From: Stropharia rugosoannulata
Taxonomy: Eukaryota > Basidiomycota > Agaricomycetes > Agaricales > Strophariaceae
Direction of reading: 5' to 3'
Length of the DNA stretch: 64,000 nucleotides
Assembly: GCA_028532985.1 (NCBI GenBank)
Contig: JANCIK010000012.1
Span: 1,302,001 to 1,366,000, forward strand
Each line of letters opens with the position of its first letter. The stretch's first letter is position 1. The notes below the pieces were generated by a model. That model saw nothing but the letters and a program-made list of their open reading frames with translations, was not told where the DNA came from and made no database searches. A program made the position numbers and the translations under genes. Below are positions 12,039 through 22,645 of this stretch, in pieces.

Positions 12039-13091
12039 GATGGACTGAGATGCAAGTTTAAGGGAAGGGAATGGATTGTTCTGCTAATGGGAAGTATAGA
12101 GGGCTTTTATAGTCCTCCCTTTGCTCGCGGATGAGCCTAGCAATCACTATTTAAAATCAAGTCCGATGCAACTGTTCACTTCAGGCAAAGAATGCCGTCC
12201 CCGAGCCCCAATCGAAAAGCTGCACTGTGGAGAAAAGGGCAATATAATTTCCAGTGGCATAACCTTAACGCCTTAACCCTGCTCAACCTGTTCAAGCCAC
12301 CGTCTGAATCACTCAGATGACAGTGATTTCGACTATTTTTGAACACATCAACACGATGCCCTCCGCTCATCGAAATATATTATAAATAAAATATATGCGT
12401 ACATCCCCTGGCCTTGCTTTCAACGTCATGACTCCCTGCCCGTATCATAAGGTAAGACATTCAATTTGTGTACACATAGGAGTATACTTGTAATGCCTTC
12501 CTCAACAAAAGTAATGTCAACTGACATGCAGAGTCGCACTAGAAGACGGTCATTCGCTAGTGATCAAGTCACATAGGACACTCCCGCTTTCTTGTTTCTG
12601 GATTACTGATAGTATTTCCCGTCAAAGGGTGGGTGTAAGAAGTGCCTCTGGGAAGTCACGCACAGCATTCCTTGAAGGATTTAAACTTGAATACACTGAA
12701 TTCTTTGGCAAAAAGGGGTAGATTAGCTTTCAACTTTTTGGTTACTATTCATCCTGTTGAAACATCCTTGTGACCTTGATCCAGTGGGGCTATCTTCCTG
12801 TCTGCATCAAGTTTAATCCGAAGACAGTTCCCATAATAATAAGGAACCTGAATGGGGCACTGCTAAGCAGCACACGATCTTGCGTGATTTAAAGCGTCCA
12901 TTGATTTCCGGCATAGATTTGACAAAGCAAGGGCGGAGATCATGGTACGTTCATTATGTCCTTGATTACGGGGTAGGCGAGGCATGGAATCAATGCAAGG
13001 CATGGAGCCGCTGACGAAATGAAAAAAAAAAAATGTAGGAATGTGAGGAGAACATATTGACTTGCTAATTGATTCCTGAAGTTCGGGTTCG
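12039..13091. other. Gene-poor region
   Basis: No gene recognised. The first part is the promoter side of the methyltransferase. An A-tract of about a dozen bases lies at 13022-13033. Confidence 0.4.
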
Positions 13092-13586
13092 TGTTGTCCA
13101 CTGACGCTTATAGCAAGGTTTATTAGCGATACTTAACAGACTCGCAAGAAGACTGATCTCAAAAGCGTAAGGAGTGGCGGTGGCTTCTCGACATGCGCAC
13201 GGTCCAGCATAAGATAGCCAGATTTTGACACGATAATTCAAGACCTTGGCCATTGAAGGTATTGAAGCTTGCAGTCTGCTGCTGCCTGCACTAGAGTCTA
13301 AGCAACGAGGATGGCCCGGTGGCCTACAGAGTGGAAAGCCGCCGTGCGGCAAACACTGAGAGGAGAGAAGAAGGCCCACGAATCACACAAACGGAAACAG
13401 AACGCGTGTGTATTCGGGACTTCGTAGGATACGACAAGAGAGCGACGACGACAGGATGGATGTGAGAGCCAAAGAAAGGTCTGAAGGATGAAGAGAGAAG
13501 GGACGCGTCTTATAGGACGCGTCAGGTGACAAACCCCAAGAGATCGATGTAAGGACGACGTCCTTACACAGAGTCAACATTCAACA
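13092..13586 (-). mobile_element. Probable solo LTR of a retrotransposon
   Basis: Read on the minus strand, the block begins TGTTGAATGTTGACTC and ends GTGGACAACA, so its ends form the inverted pair TGTTG/CAACA expected of LTRs. It contains a CTATAAGA TATA box about 75 bp from its start, flanked on both sides by the self-complementary octamer GACGCGTC, a perfect 10-bp-arm palindrome (13548-13568), and an AATAAA signal about 25 bp before its end (near 13117-13122). The 495-bp length and U3-R-U5 order fit. No 5-bp target duplication was found and no internal retrotransposon genes or partner LTR are nearby, so it may be an old or recombined copy. Confidence 0.6.
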
Positions 13587-14282
13587 GAACCTGTCATTCG
13601 AGGGCTGTTCAAGGGGTCCAAAATCTACAAGAATTGAGCAAAAGTCAAACAGACAGGTCGCCTTGTTCGGCGGATATGAGCATAAGTTTTCTTGATAAGT
13701 TACTATGGGTCCGCCTCCAAAAAACGTAGTAGAGCGTAGTAAGCCAATGTTTAGGGCACTGATAGTTACTGACCCATTCCTGTCGGCCGGGGGTATCGGG
13801 ACACTCCGGAGCGTGATCTGAGCCACAGCCAACAACTTTAGTCTTTCAATGCTTCTCATTTACTTCCACATCGTATGGCACTGAGCGGCTATTATAAAAC
13901 GATATATGCGCATCAAATGCACTAGAGCTGAACAAAAGTGACTCCAGATGCAGACTTCTTACCAACATCTCTGAATCTCCCTACAATATCCTGGACCCCT
14001 AAACTTTTAAAGAACAGAAGTTGGAACGTCTACTAGAGAGGGCGCCAGTGCGTATATTTGAACAGTTCACCGTGTATGCAGGTGACGCTTACGCGCCGGA
14101 CGCTGCTATCATGAAACTACCGGGTACTCGGATGCGAAAATGGAAATATCAGCTCCCTCTACAACGCGCAGAAACTCAAACATTATTGACCCGCGTGTGA
14201 GCAGTTCAAGCTTCAAGTTTCAATCACATGGAGCCTACCAGGGCATTTATCAGCGCGCATACATCAAGCACTCTACAGCGAT
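13587..14282. other. Gene-poor region
   Basis: Contains a minus-strand open frame (13581-13859) without any family resemblance. It is the 3' flank of the F-box gene; nothing else is supported. Confidence 0.35.
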
Positions 14283-15908
14283 TCACAAAATCACTACTTC
14301 GTCTGTAACAAGCTGTATTCTAGCAACGTTCCCCTCTGTAACGGGTTCGCTCTTTTCCAGAATCACCTTCTTGATGACACGGTTGCAGTTTTTCCGTTGT
14401 GCAAGTCCATCTTCAAGAATGTTAAAGTCAATATTACTGGCATTCGCTTGCGTAATTGGGAACAGAAAACCGTGAAAGCACAGAGCAACGGAGGAAAGCT
14501 TGGGGAAACAGAGAGCCAAGGCGCCTTTCTGGTCCTCTACCTCAAGCCCTAAGGCCCGTGTCAAAAACTCATTCATCCCGCCCACCGTTGCAATGAAGGT
14601 GATTTCGGGCAGCCAGCTGAGTACAGAGACCAGGGGTTGCGTAATGGTCAAGCACGCATCCCGGGCGTCGCTCTGGAGGAATATATGGCTGATCTGGCGC
14701 AAAGGAAGCCCTAGGAAGAGCACGGCAGCAAGTGCTACACGAGGCATGACGCGCGACGATTCTTTAATTGACAGGCTGAAGTGACTCTTGCACCAAAATC
14801 TATACATGGAGTTGGAGCCTTCCGGGTCCCAGCTTTCCAGTGTGTCCGCGGACAAACATATTCGAGTTTGAATTTTGTCGGAGACGTGGTATGACTCCAT
14901 GAAGTACAGCGAGCGGTATGTGATATCCGTGTTGATAATAGGCTGGATGGAGCGCGCCCTAAAGTAGCTCCTCAGCAGCAAAAATATGCCTTCTTCGACA
15001 CTATGTTCAAATGAATCCACTATGATGTCAACCCGACACGTTGATCGGAAAGCAATGGACTGGAACAAGACCGCGATCTCCCTCGCGCTATCGCATACAA
15101 TCAGTTCCTTTAGATGATCCAAGGACATGCGCGGAGAGGTAGATCCTTCGGCAGCGTCAAACGCACTTAGGAGGGATAACTTTTCGAGCGCCTCTATTCT
15201 GCTAATAACTTGCTTTAGCGTTCGGAGCGGAGGTGGTGGTTGGATCGAACAGAGACGAAGTTCAATCAGGTTCCAATGGTCAAACAAGTCCCATCGGTCG
15301 AACCTACAGAACGAGAGGCTGAGTCGACGGAGATCCCGGGTATGCCCAATCATAGCATTCGGAATCTGGACCTTCTCGTCGTCGATTGCTGGTCGGCCGC
15401 CAAGGGAAAGATCTTCCAGCCTCCATTTGGGCACTGGTATTGGGCGCAGAATAAAGTCGCTGCCTTCTGGTATGTTTTCTATACACAGACACTGGATGCG
15501 GGAGGAATGGCGAGTCACTTCTTCAATGATTGCATGCATCTCAGTAATGTGCTGCAAGTCGAAAGTTATAGTGATATCGACAGCAACTGGATAGGAACGG
15601 GCAAGATATTGTGTCATTCCAGAGACGCTCAGCATGGGAGGGCGACGCCATAGAAATGGTGTGCCTATAGCTACGTCGCGCCAGCGTTTGCAAACGTGAG
15701 TGATCCTGACCAACTGCGGCGGCTTGTTTTCACTCCAACGTCCGTCCGATTCTTCCACGACAATTGAAAATATATCGTCCATAAGCTCTGCAGGAAGCTG
15801 CATGACTGGCGGTAGGAAGTCGACTACGATTTCCGGACCTAGCGATGATGCTGAACTATGCCATTTCCCGTCCATTTCCTGCGTTTCGTTCCCGTCCGAC
15901 GCAATCAT
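14283..15908 (-). CDS. F-box protein with leucine-rich C-terminal region
   Basis: A single uninterrupted frame of 541 residues. After a short polar leader comes an F-box-like segment: LPAELMDDIFSIVVEE (about residues 38-53), then VRITHVCKRWRDVAIGTPFLWR (about 66-87). This arrangement is standard for the very large F-box family of mushroom-forming fungi. The remainder has scattered Leu-rich stretches typical of their substrate-binding half. Such proteins act as substrate adaptors of SCF ubiquitin ligases by binding Skp1; the target here is unknown. Lack of introns is common in this family and unlike most neighbours. Confidence 0.88.
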   Translation of the reverse strand: MIASDGNETQEMDGKWHSSASSLGPEIVVDFLPPVMQLPAELMDDIFSIVVEESDGRWSENKPPQLVRITHVCKRWRDVAIGTPFLWRRPPMLSVSGMTQYLARSYPVAVDITITFDLQHITEMHAIIEEVTRHSSRIQCLCIENIPEGSDFILRPIPVPKWRLEDLSLGGRPAIDDEKVQIPNAMIGHTRDLRRLSLSFCRFDRWDLFDHWNLIELRLCSIQPPPPLRTLKQVISRIEALEKLSLLSAFDAAEGSTSPRMSLDHLKELIVCDSAREIAVLFQSIAFRSTCRVDIIVDSFEHSVEEGIFLLLRSYFRARSIQPIINTDITYRSLYFMESYHVSDKIQTRICLSADTLESWDPEGSNSMYRFWCKSHFSLSIKESSRVMPRVALAAVLFLGLPLRQISHIFLQSDARDACLTITQPLVSVLSWLPEITFIATVGGMNEFLTRALGLEVEDQKGALALCFPKLSSVALCFHGFLFPITQANASNIDFNILEDGLAQRKNCNRVIKKVILEKSEPVTEGNVARIQLVTDEVVIL

Positions 15909-17801
15909 TGTACTTGAAGACTAGAGAACGAAAAGTACTACCGGAGGTTTTGCGAGGATGAACACAAGTTTGCCGTAGCATCAAGACAACCCGCAACGAT
16001 CAGGACAAAGCTGCGCAGGCGGAATGCAATGCACTGCTGTGCTTTAGCTGTGCTGCACAGTGTATACACATGTCAACAAAGAGTTATATGCGTCACTCTC
16101 ACTTGCTTCTTGCATGCTTCGTGTATACTTACTGCGACGAAAGGCATCTCGAGGCAGTCCCCAAACGCAACCGTCAACTGAATGAAAAAGGAGCACTTCT
16201 AGTTTCAATGGCTCCCAAGTATATCCTAGACGACACACCGTGTTCCAATGTTCAACGACTTGGCTGTGTCCGGTTGAAACGATCGCTGCTGAGTATGGCA
16301 GCCAACTAGTACAGGCTGGTCGGTTTCTTTCTTCGGTGTACGTCCATAAAACACTGGGAAACATTCTATTATCGCAAGTTTGACCAATCTGCAGATAACC
16401 GATTGTCCCTTTCAAATAGGAGGTGGACCTCTGGACGCATTGTACTTGCTATGTATGGTACATATGTATCAAAAATATGCTCACTATGCTGTCTGACCAA
16501 TGTCTGACAGTTATATTCATATCCCACATGCTGTACCAGAGCTCAGGTTCGTCTTCCACGCTGCATGTACCATTTGCAGTGTTACAACTAATCAAGTATT
16601 CAGTGGTTTATTTAAGGTTTATTGGCAACTGTTCTTCAGTCGATCACGGGGTATCAGATATTCTCAAGAAAACGCCGCAGTTGACTGAACTTTATCAGAG
16701 CCGTAGTACGGGCCCGTCCTCACGCAGTAAGTATTCAGCGCCAGTCTCCTGAATACTCGCTATGCTGCTCGAATTATAATCGTGATAATTAATACCTCCG
16801 TTGGACGACAAAAAATGATGCAATTCGGGGTATCCTCTCTCCGGAAGGCCTGTTTTGACTCAATAATGATTCTGGACCACCGCACGACTGGCCTAGGACC
16901 CACGTCCTTGGTTATGCACCATTGTTGCAAGAACATGAAATGCTGCGAATTTAAAAGGAAGGCCCCAATAGCTCATTCTCGGCGCAAGAAAATGGACCTG
17001 TTCGATGAAACTCACTTAGAAGTCCTACAGACTGCTCAGATGATCCTTCCATGTGATAAAGGCGCACGTACCTGCGTACTCCCGGCACCAGGGAACTACT
17101 GCGTACAACTGTGGTGTTATGAGAAGATTCCCTGCGATGATGTGTGTCGTGCAGTATTGTAACAGGTAATCACACTTCGCCATGTCTATCTGGTCACTTC
17201 TAGCCGTTACTGCAATGATGCTGGCACCGACATTGTCAATCTTCTGTGGATCAACGTGGGGTTGTCTGTAACGAAGCGACCGTGAAAGTCGTTCCCTCGG
17301 AGGTATTATTTGCGTTCACGTTGTCCGTTCCGCGTGTGTATTGAGGACGCACTCAGCAAGTACCTGACTGCTGACGACGAGTTACCCTGGTCAGTTAGAA
17401 GCACGTTATCTATAATTGTGTAGGTGAAAATCCTGACACCCCAATGGATAGAAGATACGATGGAAGACGCTTACACCATAAAAATACAACAATAATTCTC
17501 AGCATAGAATTCTTTTGCCTGTTTAATTACAAATCATAGTCTGGAACTGACAAAACGTGGATACTCATTGATGCGGCATGGGTCTGAAGGCATCTAGAAC
17601 TTGGATGTCAGAAATGTTTGGTTATAATGTCGTTCCTCTTTGGTTTCGGGATAGGCAATACATAGAACACATGTGCTTAACATTTTAATCTCATATTAAG
17701 TCCAAGTCCAAGTACTGTAATACAAAAAGAAAGTAAAAGAACTATGTGGTAGGTAGGAGTGAGGATGCCAGAAATTTGCGGCGTTCGGCACTCTACTGCT
17801 T
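15909..17801. other. Gene-poor region
   Basis: About 1.9 kb with only short overlapping frames, the longest on the plus strand at 16782-17162 (126 codons, Cys-rich, no recognised motif). The first few hundred bases are upstream of the F-box gene; the last few hundred are the 3' flank of the GMC gene. No repeat or RNA gene was recognised. Confidence 0.4.
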
Positions 17802-20271
17802 TTATGACGTCGTAGTAACAGGGAGTCCATGTGCAGCTTTGATGAGGTCTGCAGCTCTCTCCGCAATCATGTAGATCTGTGCCTGTGGGAATCCTTCTGT
17901 TGCAGCGGGCTTCATGCAAGGTGTTAGTGGTGTGCGATAATCAAAAAATGGCACAACCACTCACTAATATAGAGCCGTCAACAACGCGCAGCCCATTGGT
18001 ACCTCTGACACAAAGTGTGTTGTCCACTACGCCTGCTGGGTCACTGCTCTTCGCAATCTTAGCAGTACCCAAGGGGTGTTTAATTGTGACGACGGCCGCT
18101 CTGATGAAGCTTTCAATTGCCGCATCAGAGTTGAGATTAATCCCATTCAGCGCCGGTCCAACAAGATAATTTTCCCATGCTGGTGCGCTTAGGAAGGTGT
18201 TCAAGGACTTGACTGCTGAAATGAGAATGGATATATCCGACTGAGTAGTCAGGAAAGCGGGGTCGATAAGGGGGTGGTCGAAGGCAGACGAAGAATTGAG
18301 GGTTACCGAACCACCTAAATATGACAAGCTGAGTACTTCTTCGTTTAAGGCATACGAGCTACATACGTGAAGTAGGTGTCTGTAGGACGACAGATGTTGA
18401 CATGAAGTTTCCTGTCGTAGGTGGAACTTGATTGACATTAGGGATAAAGATACCCTAAAAGTATACGAGTCAGTCCCAAATATCTGTCTGAATCATACGC
18501 GCAACTCACTAGGAATGAAAATTGGTAATGAGCTGAACCTGGCCCGGCTGATGGGTCTCCAAACTGTTTCAAGATGCTAGAAGTTGACGGAAGGCGCAAG
18601 AAACCGATGGTGTTTACGAGGCAGTCACTAGCAAGCAGTCCTGTCTGGCTGGTAGCGTATTGTGTTACGGCTTGGCCCAGCGCAGTCGGATTGTTCGTAA
18701 CTGCTGATAGAGTCGTGGCATTGACGGCAGATTGGAAGAAGAAAATAGGTTGGTCAACAAGGTTCTGGCCAACACCGGGCAGGTTAACCACCGGTTTGAT
18801 GCCCACTGACTGGAGCTGCTTTTGGGGCCCAATACCGGACAACATGAGGATTTGCGGCGTCCCGATGGTACCGGCTGAAAGAATCACTGGAAAAGCGTAA
18901 ACAAGTTTAGCCCGACACCAACGGCTTATACAAAACAAACCCCTGTACCTTCTTTGTTCGCGACCAGCATAATGGGTTTGTCTAAAGGAATAGTTAACAT
19001 AGGAGGCAGGTCCATGATTTGAATCAATATTATGTACCTGAAGGGTTTTGAGCAATCTGAACACCTGTAAACGTCTTGGATGACGTCTGTACCAACCGCA
19101 CGACACGAGTTTGGAACAGAATGTCAACGTTGGGACGAGCCAATGCAGGAGTCAGATATGCCGTAGAGCCGCTACTGCGGACGGAGTTCCCAACAGTATT
19201 TTGCATCCATCCTGAGCTACGTTACTTCTCATGGTTCGGAGAATGCAATGGCTGAAACTTACCAAAGCCAAGTCCATTTCCTGAATTGAGATCAAGGTTG
19301 AACGGGAAACTGCCCGGGAGGTCACTGGTAGTCTGTATCACCCGGAGGTCGATATCCGTAATGTTTCCGGTGATACTAGTCATGATAGGACCATTTCCAT
19401 GCACCGCTGGATTGATTTTGCCGACAGTTGACGTATTATCCCAAGACGAGACATGGGTTTCGCTCTACGTTGAATCAGGACATTTGAACTTCGAGGTGAA
19501 CATATTACTAGTACCTTGAGCGCATATCGAAACATGTTGTTCCATGACCAGCCTTGGTCACCGGATACAGAGGCCAAACGATTGAAATCGTCGGTCGGAC
19601 CTCTAAAATACACGAGGTTATCTGTTTCGAATATGTTAGCACAACGGTATTGCATATACCGGTCGTAGATATCATACTGAGTGCACTGCTCCCTCCAGCA
19701 ACAAAGCCCCGAGGATATGGCATGCTGCGGTTGTTGAGGCCAACCTGAGGGGCGCGTTAAAGAATGCGATATTTATGCAAAGGATGGCAGTACACACTTG
19801 ATTAACCGTTGTAAAGTTCCAGTCAAATTGGGTCCCTACAGCCTGGCCAGCGAAGAATGGTACTTTGAGTGCACTTGTGACCGGCAGGCCAGCATCACTT
19901 TCACAGAAGTTAGTATCTGAATGAATTGACAATCCGAAAACAGTCGTACGATAGCCCAGCTTCAATGACAAGCACCTTCACATTGGGATCTTCAGAAAGG
20001 CGCGATGCTATGACGGACCCTGCCTGTACTAACAGTCAACCGTTGTGCAAGTATACCATGTCACTATTGTGCTGACCGTTCCAGCTGAACAACAGAGAGA
20101 ACCAGGATTAAGCAAGCCACACAATCATTGCACATTAAGATGCGACGAACCTCCAACCACTATGAAGTCATACGACTTAGTACTTGCGCTTTGAGTGCTT
20201 GTTAACACGCTAGCAGAGCAAGTAAACAAAAGAAGGGACGTGGTCAGCCATATTGGTAACGCCTTGAGCAT
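17802..20271 (-). CDS. Secreted GMC oxidoreductase (aryl-alcohol-oxidase-like) with an altered active site
   Basis: Thirteen exons: 20271-20151, 20084-20077 (8 nt), 20023-19950, 19897-19798, 19744-19678, 19621-19515, 19464-19263, 19211-19038, 18981-18949, 18886-18510, 18454-18367, 18314-17965 and 17909-17802; 602 residues. A signal peptide (about residues 1-21) precedes the FAD dinucleotide fold (YDFIVVGGAGTAGS). Then come RLSEDPNVKVLVIEAG, FDWNFTTVNQ, GGSSALNNLVYFRGP, HGNGPI, GWMQNTVGNS, KEVILSAGTIGTPQILMLSG and GVGQNLVDQP, all in the family order. The C-terminal half keeps KHPLGTA with the first catalytic His. The second catalytic position is Phe: PAATEGFPQAQIY, where relatives have His or Asn. 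Family members oxidise alcohols or sugars with FAD; with this change, normal oxidase activity is doubtful. Introns all restore family motifs. It is the outermost gene of the proposed terpene cluster. Confidence 0.9.
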
Positions 20272-21056
20272 CTCGAGTCAGAGAATCAGCCTGAGTAAAG
20301 AAGCAGATAAAAGTATAACTTCCGTGCGTGGGTACGGGTGGGTGATTTTAAGTGTAGTGTTATAAATATACATACATGCAAAGGCACAATCGCAGACTGT
20401 CAGAGACTGTATCCATCCTTCCTAAAATAGCATCTGCGTGATCAAATCTGTAAAGAAATTGTATAAAGCACACTGTCAGGTACGCTGATTTCCCACTTGT
20501 CTATTAATCATGCTCGCCAAACGGTTTGAAGTGGCACTCTACCTGATGGGGGACCACGCCTGACCATGCATGGGGAAACGTTATATGCCAATTCACCTAC
20601 GACGCAAGCAAGCAGTTGGTATAGTAATTGACTTCTGAATGCACAAATGAACAACTCCTCTTCGGTAGAAGGAGTTCACGCTACATGATTGATCATGAGA
20701 TGGATCAATTCTGTGACAGGTTGTGGTGGTAGTAGTAGTAGTACAGAGGATCACTTGTAGACCTAGGTAATCAGTGATGTTACCCTTATCCAGGCCCCTC
20801 GGCGAACAGGGGTCATGATGCGGTCGATCCATCTGATATGTAGACTCGTTTTGAATTATGTAGTGGTGGCATGTGAGCAGAGGGCGGTCAAAAATTGTCT
20901 CGCCCTTGCAGCTCACGTCGGGCACTAAGACTTAGTACTTAGGAGTCGCGTACATTACTTGTATAAACAACGGAAGACTGTGAATTACGAAAGAGGACCA
21001 CAGGAGCAATAAAGTACAATAAATAATCAACTGTGGTCAGTCTACTTTCATGTCCT
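20272..21056. other. Intergenic region upstream of the secreted GMC gene
   Basis: No gene recognised. Contains a short GTGGTGGTAGTAGTAGTAG microsatellite near 20722-20740 and the promoter side of the GMC gene. Confidence 0.4.
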
Positions 21057-22645
21057 TCAAACTGGTGGTACTTTAACTGGTCTGGTATCATCAACAGCAA
21101 CGTCAGTTGATACATGTATCAACGTCTTGTCGGTATCCCTCCCAATGTAATTTGGACGTAGCGAAAGCTGATGAGAGTCAGACGCGCCATCCTGGGTCGT
21201 ACCTGCGCTGCTATGGAATGTTGAACGGTTTCGGACACGGCCATTCAAAGTTGCAAGAACAACGTTAGAGTACCTAAAAAGAAGAGGTCAGAGGGTGTTC
21301 ATAAATATAAGCAAAGAGCAAACATTTTGCCAAGAGTAAGAGCCCTAAAAGAGTTCATAATCAATTTCAATAAACAGCGAATAGGATACCATAGAACATA
21401 CGGGACTTCATGTATAAAATTTCCGCTCATTGTCTTGAACAATATCAACTCTGCACAGGCCGTAACCGCAGTGATGGCTCCAGTTTCCACAGCATTGATG
21501 ATTAACTTGTTAATTAGGGTGTTGGTTTTTCGGAAGGCTGTCCCACTTCTTGCAGCCGAGAGCTAGCGTGGTATAAGTTAGTACGTTGTATCGGCTGCAG
21601 GGACATGCTCATTACAATGTAAATCATTGTTCCTGCAATGAGTATGTCACAGACGAAGCTGCCTGTCAGCCAAACCTATTTATGGAGTCAGCCTTGTGTA
21701 AAATAAAAGAGGTGTCTAGCTGAATGCTCGCCGTTGCAATAGTTGTTAGATTTTGGAATTGTGAAATCGTCTTTGCATTAGCTGTCTACTTGTAATTAAC
21801 GTGTTAGAGGTGAAATTTAAAAAGATGAAACGGAGCGACTTCACCTTTATACCGCCTGCAAACGCCGCACTGGACTGAAGCAGAGCAACCTAAATCTCAT
21901 TACTAGTGATTCTCGCTGAGCACTAGTAAATGACTTACTATTACGATAAGGGCGGCCATTCCCATTGCAACTTTACTATTTGGCTTTAAAACCCATATTC
22001 TCCTGAACGATAGGGTCATTAGAAAAATCATTCCAGCTCCTTGTCCGCAGGTAGGTAGGAACTTACCATGCGAAAAATATTTGAACGATGGCAGATACTA
22101 GTAAACCAGAAGGTATCAATCAGTTATTACTAAGGATTAGACACGTCAAGAATCATACGTACCAAGTCCGGTCATAATTGGAATGGATATCGCAGACCAA
22201 GTAAGAGCAGGTATTACTGCAGGATCTCCCCATCCGGCCACGAGTATTCCCCAGGCGAAATGCGTAGCAAATACGCTTTGTACGGTATCAAGAGTAAGAA
22301 GTGTATACACTAGGGTTGATTTCAATGTTAACAGATCAATTTTCTTGCATAATCGATGATAATTACCTAGGATTTTTATTCCCGTACGCTCTCGAGGAAA
22401 TGACTGGCTAAAGTTGTCTGCATTGAAGAAAGAACTGTATCAGCATGCATCGCGAGCGGAAAGTATATGATACCGCACATATTTGAAGAATCAGGACACC
22501 ATAAAGTGCCCAGTTGAAGATAGATGCGATGAACTGGCAATAATTACTATCAGTCACCCGAAGATCCGTGCGCATAGCCAACATCACTCACCACTGGGCC
22601 TGTACTGGCTCCCGCACATCAGATATCATTGAGTGACGGTAGCAT
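21057..22645 (-). pseudogene. DUF6534-type membrane protein gene, probably inactive
   Basis: Conceptual splicing recovers a recognisable DUF6534 protein: TGPVFIASIFNWALYGVLILQIY (split by an intron), FPRERTGIKILVYTLLTLDT, HFAWGILVAGWGDP, SAIVQIFFAWRIWVL, VWLTGSFVCDILIAG, RKTNTLINKLIINAVETGA and LGKMYSNVVLATLNGRVRN, then a polar tail ending near 21057. Two lesions are visible. First, after the ATG at 22643-22645 the reading frame meets a TGA at codon 9, before the conserved part begins, and no in-frame ATG follows in that exon. Second, the intron before the VWLTG segment would need a donor after ASIQ, but the sequence there is CTAGAC rather than GTAGAC, while its branch site and acceptor remain. 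The family is multi-pass and of unknown function. It could still be expressed from an unseen upstream exon. Confidence 0.65.

Noticed and set aside
16782..17162. Plus-strand frame of 126 codons, Cys-rich
   Set aside because: No recognised motif, composition not typical of its coding neighbours, no splice partner.
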